A stretch of DNA of 64,000 nt from RHKX01 sp964497825 (GCA_964497825.1 CAZCFA010000002.1:13324-77323); one strand, 5' to 3'. Counted from the first letter of the stretch, positions 31,984 through 40,119 are shown. Program-made: numbers and translations. Notes: generated by a model from the sequence alone, not told the origin.

Positions 31984-34578
31984 ATGACATCGATCGAGGA
32001 TCAGCACGCACGGCGGGCCGAGGGCCTGCTCCGGCTCGCCGGTGAACGCCGGGCCGAGGACCGCCCCAAGGTCGCGCTCGACGGCGCCGGCGCGGCGCTG
32101 ATCGCCGGCGCTCCGGACGGGATCGCCGTGCTCGACCCCGACGGCGCCGTCGTCGCCTGGAACCCCGCCGCCGCCCGGATGTTCGGGATCAACCGCGGCG
32201 CGGCGATCGGCCGCGACCTCGCCTCGCTGGTCTTTCCCGAGCACCTGCAGAGCGCCGTCCGCAACGTGCTGCAGCGCCAGGTCAGCGATTCCGCGGCGAG
32301 CGTCGCCCAGCGCGAGATCGAGCTCAACGCGGTCCGCGCCGACGACCGCGAGATCCCGGTCGACATCACCACCGCGGTGATCGGCGGCGACAGCTTCCCG
32401 CTGCTGGCCGTCTACCTCCACGACGCCAGCGAGCGCAGCGAGCGCGAGCGTGAGCTGCACGCCGACGCCCGGCGCCGCTCGGCCGTCCTCGACCTCGGCC
32501 AGGTCGCGCTCGAGGGCCTCGGCCTCGACCAGCTGCTCGGGCGCGCGGTCGGCTTGGCGATGGAGGAGCTGGCGCCGACCCGGTGCGAGATCTGGGCCGT
32601 CACCGAGGGCGAGCTGCATCTGCGCGCCAGCGCCGGCTGGCCGGACGGGCGCGACGACGTCCGGATCCCGCTCGAGGCCTCGAACCAGCCCGGCTACACG
32701 GTGCTGCGCGGCCACGGCGCGCTCGTCGTCGAGGACTTCCGCCGCGAGGGCCGGTTCACGCCGGTCGAGCCGCTCGACGCCCAGCCGGTCCAGAGCGCGA
32801 TCTCGATCCGGATCGGCGGCGAGCGTGAGCCGTTCGGCTCGCTCGTCGTCACCTCCGACACGCTGCGCCGCTTCGACCTCAGCGACATCTCGCTGCTCGA
32901 GTCGCTCGCGCAGCTGCTCGGCGCCGCGATCGAGCGCATGCGGGTCAGCGACTCGCTCGCCGCGGCCGAGCACCAGGTCCGCACGCTGATCGAGCGCCTG
33001 CCCTCGATCACCTACCGGGCCGCGCTCGGCCCGCAGGGCGCTTGGACGTTCATCTCGCCCCAGGTCGAGGAGGTGCTCGGCTACACCGTCGCGGAGTGGA
33101 CCGCGAACCCGGGGCTGTGGGAGCAGCGCCTGCACCCCGACGACCGCGAGCGCGTGGTCGCCGAGGAGCAGCGCTGCGCGCGCGGCTCGGTGCCGCTCGA
33201 CGTCGAGTACCGGATCCGCAAGCGCGACGGCGAGATGATCTGGGTCCGCGACCGCGCCTCGGTCGGCGTCGCCGACGACGACGGCGCGATCTTCGTCGAC
33301 GGCCAGATCACCGACGTCAGCGAGCAGAAGGCCGCCGAGGAGCGGCTCCGCTACCTCGCCGACCACGACGAGCTCACCGGGCTGCTCAACCGCCGCGGCT
33401 TCGAGCTCGCCGCCGACCTGGCGATCGCCGGCGGCGCCCTGCCCGGCGACCGCGGGGCGCTCGTGATCGTCGACATCGACCACCTGAAGCGGGTCAACGA
33501 CACGCTCGGGCGCGGCGCCGGCGACCGCGCGATCGCCGCCGTCGCCGCGGCGCTCGCCGACCAGATCGAGCCCGACCACGTCTTCGGCCGCCTCGACGGC
33601 GACGAGTTCGCGCTGCTGATCCCCGGCGTCGGCGAGGCGCAGGCGCTCGAGCGGGCGAGCAGCCTGCTGGCCACCGTGCGCGCCCGCCAGGGAGCGTCGG
33701 CGCTGACCGCGAGCGCCGGTGTGGCCCTGATCGAGGGCGACGCGACGGTCGGCGCCGGCGACCTGCTGACCGCCGCCGACATCGCCCTGCACCAGGCGAA
33801 GGAGGCGGGGCGCGATCGGGCGACCGTCTTCACCGGGGAGGACCGCGGGCGGCTCGAGTGGGTCGGCCACGTCCGCAAGGCGATAGAGGAGCAGCGGCTC
33901 GTGCTCTACTCGCAGCCGATCGTCGACATCGCGACCGGGACGCCCTTGACCGAGGAGCTCTTGGTGCGGATGCTCGATCCGGCGACGCAGCGTCCGATCA
34001 GCGCCGGCGAGTTCGTGCCGACGGCCGAGCGCTTCGGCCTGATCCGCAACCTCGACCACTGGGTCGTGCGGCAGGCGCTGCGGCTGGTCGCCGGCGGGCG
34101 GCGGATCAGCGCCAACATCTCCGCGAGCTCGATCGGCGACCGCGACCTGACCGAGATGATCGCCGCCGAGCTGCACGCCAGCGGCGCCGATCCCTCGCTG
34201 CTCACCTTCGAGCTGACCGAGACCGCCGCGACGCCGGCGATCGAGTCGCTGCGCGACTTCACCTCGCGCGTCCAGCGACTCGGCTGCGGGCTCTCGCTCG
34301 ACGACGTCGGCACCGGCTTCGGCTCGCTCACCTACCTGCGCCACCTGCCGTTCACCGAGCTCAAGATCGACATGCAGTTCGTCCGCGGGATGCTCGACTC
34401 CAACGCCGACGCGCGGATCGTCGAGTCGCTGGTCCTGATCGCCCGCGGCCTCGGGATCCGCACCGTCGCCGAGGGCATCGAGTCGGCGGCGTTGATCGAG
34501 CCGCTGCGCGAGCTCGGCGTCGACAGCGGCCAGGGCTACCTGTTCGGCCGCCCGGCGCCGGTCGAGTTCCGGCGCTAG
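31984..34578 (+). CDS. PAS-GAF-PAS-GGDEF-EAL cyclic-di-GMP signalling protein
   Basis: An 864-residue cytoplasmic sensor-effector without membrane segments. Domains in order are PAS (about 45-145, ending VYLHDASERSERERE), GAF (about 165-320), PAS/PAC (335-455), GGDEF (460-620) and EAL (625-860). The cyclase signature reads DGDEF at residues 538-542 instead of GGDEF. In the phosphodiesterase, EAL is ELL and DDFGTG is DDVGTG, while KID and the TFELTET glutamate remain. One or both activities may therefore be altered or regulatory. ATG 31984 opens the frame. It separates the bolA and glutaredoxin genes. Confidence 0.9.
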   Translation: MTSIEDQHARRAEGLLRLAGERRAEDRPKVALDGAGAALIAGAPDGIAVLDPDGAVVAWNPAAARMFGINRGAAIGRDLASLVFPEHLQSAVRNVLQRQVSDSAASVAQREIELNAVRADDREIPVDITTAVIGGDSFPLLAVYLHDASERSERERELHADARRRSAVLDLGQVALEGLGLDQLLGRAVGLAMEELAPTRCEIWAVTEGELHLRASAGWPDGRDDVRIPLEASNQPGYTVLRGHGALVVEDFRREGRFTPVEPLDAQPVQSAISIRIGGEREPFGSLVVTSDTLRRFDLSDISLLESLAQLLGAAIERMRVSDSLAAAEHQVRTLIERLPSITYRAALGPQGAWTFISPQVEEVLGYTVAEWTANPGLWEQRLHPDDRERVVAEEQRCARGSVPLDVEYRIRKRDGEMIWVRDRASVGVADDDGAIFVDGQITDVSEQKAAEERLRYLADHDELTGLLNRRGFELAADLAIAGGALPGDRGALVIVDIDHLKRVNDTLGRGAGDRAIAAVAAALADQIEPDHVFGRLDGDEFALLIPGVGEAQALERASSLLATVRARQGASALTASAGVALIEGDATVGAGDLLTAADIALHQAKEAGRDRATVFTGEDRGRLEWVGHVRKAIEEQRLVLYSQPIVDIATGTPLTEELLVRMLDPATQRPISAGEFVPTAERFGLIRNLDHWVVRQALRLVAGGRRISANISASSIGDRDLTEMIAAELHASGADPSLLTFELTETAATPAIESLRDFTSRVQRLGCGLSLDDVGTGFGSLTYLRHLPFTELKIDMQFVRGMLDSNADARIVESLVLIARGLGIRTVAEGIESAALIEPLRELGVDSGQGYLFGRPAPVEFRR

Positions 34579-34633
34579 CCATTGCCTAACCTGTTGGGAC
34601 CGAATCCGTCCCACGAACCAGGAGGCAGGCACG

Positions 34634-35032
34634 ATGGCAGCGAACCCGGAGCTACGCGAGCAGCTCGAGCAGGCGATCTCCGCCAACAAGGTGCTGCTGC
34701 TGATGAAGGGGACCCCGGACGCGCCCCGCTGCGGCTTCTCGATGCGCACCGTCGGCGTGCTCGAGCGGATGGGGGTCGAGTACGGCGCGATCGACGTGCT
34801 CCCGGTGCTCGCCCCGCTGCGCGAGGTGACCGCCGAGATCGCCGAGTGGCAGACGTTCCCGCAGGTCTACATCGACGGCGAGTTCGTCGGCGGCTGCGAC
34901 ATCGTCGAGGAGATGCTCGACAGCGGCGAGCTCGCGCAGGCGCTCGGCGTCCCCCAGCCGGAGCCGCAGCCGGAGGTCGATGAGCCGGAGCGGCCGCCGA
35001 CCCAGAGCCCGCCGCTGCAGATCGAGCGATAG
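34634..35032 (+). CDS. grxD: Monothiol CGFS-type glutaredoxin (Grx4)
   Basis: A 132-residue protein with the diagnostic CGFS motif (Cys at residue 33) in KGTPDAPRCGFSMRTVG. The glutathione-binding block is TFPQVYIDGEFVGGCDI. The C-terminal 25 residues are a Pro/Glu tail absent from most family members. These proteins bind [2Fe-2S] clusters with glutathione and BolA and deliver them. An AGGAGG site precedes ATG 34634 and TAACCT at 34587-34592 is a plausible -10 box. Finding a glutathione-dependent family in an actinobacterium is notable; another thiol may serve. Confidence 0.92.
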   Translation: MAANPELREQLEQAISANKVLLLMKGTPDAPRCGFSMRTVGVLERMGVEYGAIDVLPVLAPLREVTAEIAEWQTFPQVYIDGEFVGGCDIVEEMLDSGELAQALGVPQPEPQPEVDEPERPPTQSPPLQIER

Positions 35033-35066
35033 CGGCTCCGCGGGCGCCGTTCGGCGCGCGCCCGGG

Positions 35067-35170
35067 CGGTGGCCCCCGCGGATGACGACCGCTGCGACGC
35101 CCGGGGCCGCTCGGTGGCCCCCGCGGATGACGACCGCTGCGACGCCCGGGGCCGCTCGGTGGCCCCCGCG
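35067..35170. repeat. 45-bp tandem repeat (family B island, left part)
   Basis: Two full 45-bp units start at 35067 and 35112. A third begins at 35157 and diverges after about 14 bp. Each starts CGGTGGCCCCCGCGG and ends GGGGCCGCT. The whole stretch 35033-35650 between convergent genes contains only such repeats and no credible gene. Confidence 0.8.
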
Positions 35171-35180
35171 CGCGGCGGCG

Positions 35181-35446
35181 CGCGGGGCGGTTTTTCCACC
35201 GCATCGGTGGTCAACTCGCCCAGCGCCACGTGCGCGGGCGTCGGGCGTCCACGCCCCGGGCCCCGACCGACGCGGGGCGGTTTTTCCACCGCATCGGTGG
35301 TCAACTCGCCCAGCGCCGGTGGCGCCGGCCTGAAGGTGCCGGCGTCCACGCGTGGACGCCCAGCATCGCGACGTGGCGCCGGCCATCACAAGCAGCGAGC
35401 GCGGGGCGGTTTTTCCACCGCATAGGTGGTCAACTCGCCCAGCGCC
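35181..35446. repeat. Family B hairpin repeat, three 47-bp copies
   Basis: Copies span 35181-35227, 35271-35317 and 35400-35446. The first two are identical, while the third differs at one base. Each contains GGCGGTTTTTCC, then the inner stem CCACCG-CAT-CGGTGG, then TCAACTCGCCCAGCGCC; an outer GGGCG/CGCCC stem encloses it. The third copy's change shortens the inner stem to 5 bp. The spacers (43 and 82 bp) differ in sequence, so this is not a simple tandem array. Its minus-strand translation repeats LGELTTDAVEKPP, but no start or ribosome site supports a protein. Confidence 0.8.
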
Positions 35447-35510
35447 ACGCTGCTGCCGAGCGGGCGCCACGCTGCTGCCGAGCGGGTAGCCACGCTGCTG
35501 CCGAGCGGCG
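35445..35510. repeat. 22-23-bp tandem repeat, three copies
   Basis: CCACGCTGCTGCCGAGCGG begins at 35445, 35467 and 35490. The units differ only in the last few bases. This is the right edge of the family B island, ahead of the Fe-S carrier gene. Confidence 0.75.
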
Positions 35511-35650
35511 GCGCCGGGCGCTGCCGTCGAACGGTCGGCGCCGAGCCCGCCCGCGCAGATCCGGCTCGCCACAGCACGCCGGCAAGGCGGGCGCTTCGGC
35601 GGCCGCGTCCAGCGCCGGTCGCCCGGCTCCTGGCGCCGGCGCTGCCGGCC

Positions 35651-36022
35651 CTAGGCGGTGGCGCCGGCGGCCGGCGCGTCTTCCTTGACCTGGAAGCTCG
35701 AGCCGCAGCCGCAGGCGGCGACGACGTTCGGGTTGTTGACCGCGAACCCGGCGCCCTGCAGGCCCTCGACGTAGTCGACCTCGGAGCCGAACACGAACTG
35801 CATCGAGACCTTGTCGACGAGGACGCGGACGCCGTTGTGCTCGTAGACGTGATCGTCGTCCTTCCGCGCGTCGAGCGCCAGCGCGTACTGGAAGCCGGAG
35901 CAGCCGCCGCCGCGGACGGCGACGCGCAGCGCCTGGTCGGAGTCGGTCCCTCCCGCGAGCAGCTCCCGGAGCTTCTCCGCGGCGACGTCGGTGATCGTGA
36001 TCGCTACCTCTGGCGTATCCAT
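35651..36022 (-). CDS. A-type iron-sulfur cluster carrier (IscA/ErpA/SufA family)
   Basis: A 123-residue protein with the three conserved cysteines of A-type carriers: Cys41 in RGGGCSGFQY and Cys104/Cys106 in ACGCGSSF. The family hands Fe-S clusters to apo-enzymes. Length is normal apart from a short Ala-rich tail. ATG 36022 lies 8 nt after a TACAAT -10 box with no ribosome site, so it appears leaderless. It is convergent with the CGFS glutaredoxin gene across the repeat island, which strengthens the Fe-S theme of this neighbourhood. Confidence 0.92.
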   Translation of the reverse strand: MDTPEVAITITDVAAEKLRELLAGGTDSDQALRVAVRGGGCSGFQYALALDARKDDDHVYEHNGVRVLVDKVSMQFVFGSEVDYVEGLQGAGFAVNNPNVVAACGCGSSFQVKEDAPAAGATA

Positions 36023-36030
36023 GGCTTCAG

Positions 36031-36036
36031 ATTGTA
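36031..36036 (-). promoter_or_regulatory. Putative leaderless -10 box TACAAT
   Basis: On the minus strand TACAAT is followed by 8 nt and ATG 36022. The immediate surroundings (GCTATACAATC) are the most AT-rich in the area. Confidence 0.5.
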
Positions 36037-36068
36037 TAGCCCGGCGCCGCCGCGTCCACCGACGGCCC

Positions 36069-36512
36069 TCAATCGCGCTCCTCGGAGTCGTCGTAGCGCC
36101 ACTCGAGGTACTGCAGGATCCGCTTCGAGTCGGAGACCACCTCGTCGCCGTCGACGAGCACCGGGACCCGGCTCTGTCCGGTCAGCTCGACGACCTCGGG
36201 GCGGGCGCCGCGGCGCCGGTAGGGTACGCGCTCGACGCGGTGGTCGAGCCCGAGCCTGCGCAGCCGCCGCTCGACCGCACCGCAGGGACAGAGGAAGTTG
36301 GTCGGCGTCGGGCACCGCAACAGAAGCAGCGAGCCGCCGTCCGGGTCCCCTGGTGAGCCGTCGCTCCGGTCAAGCGGCGGGCCGGCGCCCTCCCCGGGCG
36401 AGCCGCCGTCCGGGTCCCGCAGCGAGCCGCCGCCCTCCCCGGGCGCGCCGCCGTCCGGGTCACGAAGCGAGCCGCCCTCCGCGGGCGAGCCGCCTTCCGG
36501 CTCCGCGCTCAT
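36069..36512 (-). CDS. Glutaredoxin/GST N-terminal domain protein with repetitive N terminus
   Basis: A 147-residue protein. The last ~85 residues are a thioredoxin-fold GST/glutaredoxin domain: RCPTPTNFLCPCGAVERRL carries a CPC site, VPVLVDGDEVV is the cis-Pro region, and SDSKRILQYLEWRY the following helix. The first ~62 residues are low-complexity, with GGSLRDPDGG and PGEG repeated. The core family usually starts just before RCPTP, so the lead looks like expanded coding repeats. ATG 36512 overlaps the epimerase stop (ATGA). If the lead is not translated, a start nearer RCPTP must exist, but none with a clear site was seen. Confidence 0.72.
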   Translation of the reverse strand: MSAEPEGGSPAEGGSLRDPDGGAPGEGGGSLRDPDGGSPGEGAGPPLDRSDGSPGDPDGGSLLLLRCPTPTNFLCPCGAVERRLRRLGLDHRVERVPYRRRGARPEVVELTGQSRVPVLVDGDEVVSDSKRILQYLEWRYDDSEERD

Positions 36513-37567
36513 GGCCGCGGCAACCTTCCGAGCAGCCGCGATACGCCGCCGGCGAGATCGAGCGCGGAGGCGGCGACGCCGGGATCGCCGCCGACGCGGT
36601 CGCCGAGCTGCTCGCGGACCCAGCTCACCGCGTCCTCGAGCGTCTCCTCGTGCGGGCGTGGCGCGAAGCCGAGCTCGCGCTTCGCCTTCGCCGAGGAGTA
36701 CGTCCACCAGAGCGCCGCCGAGCGCGCCTCGTCGACGACCAGGCCCAGCGGCAGGCCGAGCTGCTCGGAGACGCGGGCGCCGGCGGCGGCGAGCTGCGGG
36801 GGCAGCTTCAGCCGCGGCGCCGGGACGCCCGAGATCCGCTCGAGATCCGCGAACAGGCGCTGCAACGTGAAGTTCCGGCCGCCGAGGATGTAGCGCTCGC
36901 CGGTCTCGCCGGCGGCGTCGGCGAGCAGGTGGCCGGCGGCGGCGTCGCGAACGTCGACGATGTTGAGGCCACCGTCGACGTAGGCGGGGATCCGCCGCAG
37001 CAGGAAGCGGCGGACAAGGCCCATCGAGCTGCCGCGACCGCCACCGGGGCCGAGCACGAAGGTCGGGTTGACGATGACGGCGTCGAGGCCGCGGGCGGCG
37101 GCGCTCAGCACCTCGCCCTCCGCCTCGCGCTTCGAGTTGACGTAGGCGATGCCGAGCGCGCCCGCCGTGAACGGCTGGCTCTCATCGGCACGGCCGCCGG
37201 GCGGGGCGGGCCCGATCGCGGCCACCGACGAGGTGTGGACGAAGCGCTCGACCCCGGCCGCCAACGATTCCTCAGCGACGATACGGGTGCCGCCCTGGTT
37301 GACGGCGAAGACCCGCTCCGCCTCGCCGGCTCGCATCGAGGTCATCCCGGCGACGTGGAAGACGCGCTCGGCACCGGCGACGGCGCGGCGGACGGCGCGG
37401 CGGTCGGTGACGTCGCCGTTGATCCGCTCGAGCTCGATCCCGGCCAGCATCGAATCGTCGCTGTCGGTGCGGATCAGGGCGCGCAGCTGATCGCCGCGCG
37501 CGGCCAGCGCCCGCGCCAGCTCCGAGCCGATCAAGCCCGTTGAGCCGGTGATCAGCACCGTCGCCAT
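36509..37567 (-). CDS. NAD-dependent epimerase/dehydratase (extended SDR)
   Basis: A 352-residue extended short-chain dehydrogenase. The dinucleotide motif is TGSTGLIGSELARAL at the N terminus, VFHVAGMTS follows strand 4, Ser is in HTSSVAAIG and the active site is YVNSKREAE. It resembles dihydroflavonol-4-reductase-like and hopanoid-associated (HpnA-type) epimerases. The substrate is probably a sugar or lipid ketone and is not determined. ATG 37567 has a TACCAT box 8 nt upstream, suggesting a leaderless mRNA. It is divergent from degV-like and overlaps the GST-like gene by 4 bases. Confidence 0.85.
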   Translation of the reverse strand: MATVLITGSTGLIGSELARALAARGDQLRALIRTDSDDSMLAGIELERINGDVTDRRAVRRAVAGAERVFHVAGMTSMRAGEAERVFAVNQGGTRIVAEESLAAGVERFVHTSSVAAIGPAPPGGRADESQPFTAGALGIAYVNSKREAEGEVLSAAARGLDAVIVNPTFVLGPGGGRGSSMGLVRRFLLRRIPAYVDGGLNIVDVRDAAAGHLLADAAGETGERYILGGRNFTLQRLFADLERISGVPAPRLKLPPQLAAAGARVSEQLGLPLGLVVDEARSAALWWTYSSAKAKRELGFAPRPHEETLEDAVSWVREQLGDRVGGDPGVAASALDLAGGVSRLLGRLPRP

Positions 37568-37575
37568 CGCGGCGG

Positions 37576-37581
37576 ATGGTA
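37576..37581 (-). promoter_or_regulatory. Putative leaderless -10 box TACCAT
   Basis: On the minus strand TACCAT lies 8 nt before ATG 37567, with no ribosome site. It is back-to-back with the TAGAAC box of the divergent gene. Confidence 0.4.
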
Positions 37582-37615
37582 GTGAGCGACGTCCGATCGG
37601 CGGCCGGCGGAGTGA

Positions 37616-37621
37616 TAGAAC
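37616..37621 (+). promoter_or_regulatory. Putative leaderless -10 box TAGAAC
   Basis: TAGAAC, then GGGTCCG (7 nt), then GTG 37629. Hexamer and spacing are identical to those before the hydrolase gene at 21203. Confidence 0.45.
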
Positions 37622-37628
37622 GGGTCCG

Positions 37629-38507
37629 GTGAGCCCCGAGCGGAAACCGGCGATCGTCTGCGACACGACCGCGTACCTGCCGGACGAGCTGATCGCCTCG
37701 CGGGGGATCGAGCGGATCAGCCTCTACGTGTCGCTCGGCGGCGAGCAGCGCAAGGAGATCGAGATCAGCGACTACGCGGCGTTCTTCGACCGCCTGCGGG
37801 CGAGCGAGGACGGCGCGACGACATCGCAGCCCTCGGCCGGCGACTTCATCGCCGTCTACCGGCCGCTGCTCGAGAGCGGCCGCGAGATCGTCTCGATCCA
37901 CCTCTCGGCCGGGATCTCTGGCACCTACGAGTCGGCCCGCACGGCGCGCCAACAGCTGCTCGACGAGGGCGCCGGCGGCGAGCGGATCGAGGTCGTCGAC
38001 AGCCGCACCGCCTGCGGCGGCATGGGGATCCTCGTCCTCGCCGCGGCGGCCGGCGCCGAGGCGGGCGAGGACGCGGAGGCGATCGTCGCCCGCCTCGGCG
38101 CGGTCCGCGAGCAGCTGCGAACCTGGTTCGCGATCGACACCCTCGAGTACCTGCGGCGCGGCGGGCGGATCGGCGCCGCCCGCGCCTGGCTCGGCTCGGC
38201 CCTGCAGATCAAGCCGATCCTCACGATCGAGGAGGAGATCACGCCGGTCGAGCGGGTGCGGACGCGCCGGCGCGTGTTCGAGCGGCTCGTCAAGTACGCC
38301 GAGGAGCTGAAGGAGTCGGGGCGCGACGCCTGGATCGTGCAGCACATCCAGGACCCGGAGAACGCCCAGCGGCTGGTCGAGCGCTGCCGCGAGGTGCTCG
38401 GCAGCGACCCGATCGCCGTCTCCGAGGTCGGGCCCGTGATCGGCGCCCACACCGGCCCCGGCCTGCTCGGCGTCGGCGGCGTCCCCTCGCGGCTGCTGAA
38501 GCCCTGA
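37629..38507 (+). CDS. DegV family fatty-acid-binding protein
   Basis: A 292-residue DegV protein. The opening AIVCDTTAYLPDELIASRGI, the TTSQPSAGDF block, HLSAGISGTYESA and the C-terminal VGPVIGAHTGPGLLG are all family signatures. DegV/FakB proteins hold a fatty acid in a deep pocket and present it to the FakA kinase in Firmicutes; in actinobacteria the partner is often unclear and no FakA is seen here. GTG 37629 begins right before the first strand, with the TAGAAC box 7 nt upstream. It fits the lipid theme of the following 25 kb. Confidence 0.92.
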   Translation: MSPERKPAIVCDTTAYLPDELIASRGIERISLYVSLGGEQRKEIEISDYAAFFDRLRASEDGATTSQPSAGDFIAVYRPLLESGREIVSIHLSAGISGTYESARTARQQLLDEGAGGERIEVVDSRTACGGMGILVLAAAAGAEAGEDAEAIVARLGAVREQLRTWFAIDTLEYLRRGGRIGAARAWLGSALQIKPILTIEEEITPVERVRTRRRVFERLVKYAEELKESGRDAWIVQHIQDPENAQRLVERCREVLGSDPIAVSEVGPVIGAHTGPGLLGVGGVPSRLLKP

Positions 38508-38575
38508 GCGGGCCGGGCGCGGAATCGCGCGCCAGGCCCGCCCGGGAGCGAGGCGGCGGCCGGCGGAGCCGGGCC

Positions 38576-38839
38576 TCAGCGCTTTCGGCGCAGCGCCCGC
38601 AGCGCGATCAGCCCGCCGACGACGAAGCCGGCGACGGCGGCGCCCTTGATCAGCTGCTCGCGGTGGGCCTCGAGCTGGCCGCGCCAGTCGGTCAGCTCGT
38701 TGACCCTGCCGCGGAGGGCGACGACCGAGCTCGCGAGCTCGGCCTGCTGCAGGTCGATGTCGCGGCGGATCTCGGCCGCGGTCCGCCCCGGCGCGCCCGG
38801 ACGCGGCGCCGGAGATGCTGTGGGCCCGGGGGCGCTCAC
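38576..38839 (-). CDS. DUF3618 family protein
   Basis: An 87-residue protein. After a Pro/Gly-rich lead comes RTAAEIRRDIDLQQAELASS and ALRGRVNELTDW, the DUF3618 signature helix, then a single membrane segment (GAAVAGFVVGGLIALRAL) with a basic end. Such proteins sit beside holin-X/DUF1469 proteins in many actinobacteria; their function is unknown, perhaps at the envelope. It is the last of three overlapping genes read from 39428 towards 38576. Confidence 0.85.
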   Translation of the reverse strand: MSAPGPTASPAPRPGAPGRTAAEIRRDIDLQQAELASSVVALRGRVNELTDWRGQLEAHREQLIKGAAVAGFVVGGLIALRALRRKR

Positions 38840-39297
38840 GCGGTTCCGTCCTTCGCCAGCGTCTCCTTCGTCTCCTTGATCTCCTCGATCGCCATCTCCG
38901 GCACCGGCGGCGTCCCCTTCATCACGCTCCTGTAGGCGATCAACCCGGCGGCGGCGGCGATCAGCAACAGCAGCAGCGCCTCGATCGCGAAGCCGGCCCA
39001 GATCGCGGCCTCGATCCCGAGCAGGTCGTTGATCAGCCAGGCGACCGCGTGCATGATCATCGCCAGCGCCATCAGCACGAAGACGCCGGCGGCGATCCCG
39101 ACGATCGCGCCGCGGCCGATGTTGGTGACCTTCTCGGTCAGCTCGGCCTTGGCGAGCGCGATCTCCTCGCGGACGAGGATGCTGACGCGCTCGCTGACGT
39201 CGATCACGAGCTCGCCGACCTTGCGGTCGTCATCGGCCGGCGGCTTCGGGGGTTGCGCCTCCGTCGCGGTCGATGTCGTCGGCCGGTCCGCGCTCAC
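38836..39297 (-). CDS. Phage-holin family protein (actinobacterial holin-X / DUF1469)
   Basis: A 153-residue protein. The N terminus is polar and Pro-rich. The family signature is KVGELVIDVSERVSILVREE and IALAKAELTEKV, and two membrane segments follow (GAIVGIAAGVFVLMALAMIM and AIEALLLLLIAAAAGLIAY). Despite the name, chromosomal members are not known to lyse cells and no phage genes lie nearby. GTG 39297 overlaps the tiny gene upstream, and its end overlaps DUF3618, so the three are one operon. Confidence 0.87.
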   Translation of the reverse strand: MSADRPTTSTATEAQPPKPPADDDRKVGELVIDVSERVSILVREEIALAKAELTEKVTNIGRGAIVGIAAGVFVLMALAMIMHAVAWLINDLLGIEAAIWAGFAIEALLLLLIAAAAGLIAYRSVMKGTPPVPEMAIEEIKETKETLAKDGTA

Positions 39298-39428
39298 TCG
39301 GGCGGGTCCTCGTGGTAGATCCGGCGGTAGAGGATCGCGGCGATCCGGGTCGCGGCGATGCTGGCGAGCGCGCCGACGCCGGCCAACAGGCCGGACCAGA
39401 CGAGCCGCTTCGTCATCTCGTTGCTCAT
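39294..39428 (-). CDS. 44-residue DUF4235-like membrane protein
   Basis: A tiny gene: MSNEMTKRLVWSGLLAGVGA, then LASIAATRIAAILYRRIYHE and a short acidic end. One hydrophobic helix is followed by a basic stretch. It resembles short DUF4235-type proteins that accompany holin-X and DUF3618 genes, but the match is by eye. AAGGAA precedes ATG 39428 and the stop overlaps the holin-X GTG (GTGA). The coupling and the ribosome site make it a credible gene despite its size. Confidence 0.7.
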   Translation of the reverse strand: MSNEMTKRLVWSGLLAGVGALASIAATRIAAILYRRIYHEDPPE

Positions 39429-39504
39429 TGCCGCATTCCTTCCCCGCCCGCGAGTAGCTGAACCGAGGGGGCGAGACTACCGGCAGCCCGCCGCACGGCG
39501 CAGC

Positions 39505-40119
39505 TCAAGCCTCCGCACGGCGCTCGAGCCCGCAGCAGAGGGTCTCGACGACCATCGTCCGGGCGCGGTCGAACTCCTCGTCGTTGGCGGGGATCAGGCC
39601 GAAGACCCAGCCCGAGAGCAGCTGCTCGATCGCGCCGTAGAACCACATCGCGACGAAGTCAGGGTCGATCTCGGGGCGGTAGAGGCCCTCGCGCTGGCCG
39701 TCGGCGACGATCGCGGCGACGGTGGCGTAGGCGCGCTGGATCTCGGGCAGGTGGGTGGCGCCGAACGAGTTCGCCGCGCGGGTGACCTCGATGATGATCA
39801 CCTTCATCAGCTCCGGGTCGTGACGGTAGGAGTCGATGATGAAGCCGGCGATCCCGTCGAGCTTCTCGCGGGCGGGGATCGGGCGCTCGTAGAGCTCGTC
39901 GCTGGCGGCCAGCAGCAGCGACCAGCGCTCGGTGAACAGCTCCGCCATCACCGCCTCCTTGGAGCGGAAGTAGTGGTAGACGAGCCCGTAGGCGACCCCG
40001 GCCTCGTCGGCGATGTCGGAGACCCTGGTCGCGTGGTAGCCCTGGCGGGCGAAGACGCGAATCGCAGCCTCGAGGATCGTGCGGCGCTTGTCGACCGCCG
40101 GCGCCCGCGCCTCAGCCAT
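39505..40119 (-). CDS. TetR family transcriptional regulator
   Basis: A 204-residue regulator. The helix-turn-helix is TRVSDIADEAGVAYGLVYHY, with the family's flanking KRRTILEAAIRVFARQGYHA and FRSKEAVMAEL. The C-terminal ligand domain resembles TetR_C_6/FadR-type acyl-CoA-responsive members (FIIDSYRHDPELMKVIIIEVT). It overlaps the nitrilase-type gene by 8 bases. The palindrome at 40975-40990, just upstream of that operon, is a good autoregulatory operator candidate. The effector is unknown. Confidence 0.9.
   Translation of the reverse strand: MAEARAPAVDKRRTILEAAIRVFARQGYHATRVSDIADEAGVAYGLVYHYFRSKEAVMAELFTERWSLLLAASDELYERPIPAREKLDGIAGFIIDSYRHDPELMKVIIIEVTRAANSFGATHLPEIQRAYATVAAIVADGQREGLYRPEIDPDFVAMWFYGAIEQLLSGWVFGLIPANDEEFDRARTMVVETLCCGLERRAEA

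Noticed and set aside
35181..35446. CRISPR array
   Set aside because: Only three repeats, spacers of 43 and 82 bp, tandem repeats on both sides and no cas genes.
35185..35446. Repeat protein encoded on the minus strand (LGELTTDAVEKPP units)
   Set aside because: Units lie in more than one frame relative to each other, spacers are unrelated low-complexity translations, and no start or ribosome site is present.
38836..39297. Prophage lysis gene
   Set aside because: The holin-X family is chromosomal and envelope-associated in actinobacteria, and no phage structural, integrase or endolysin genes are nearby.
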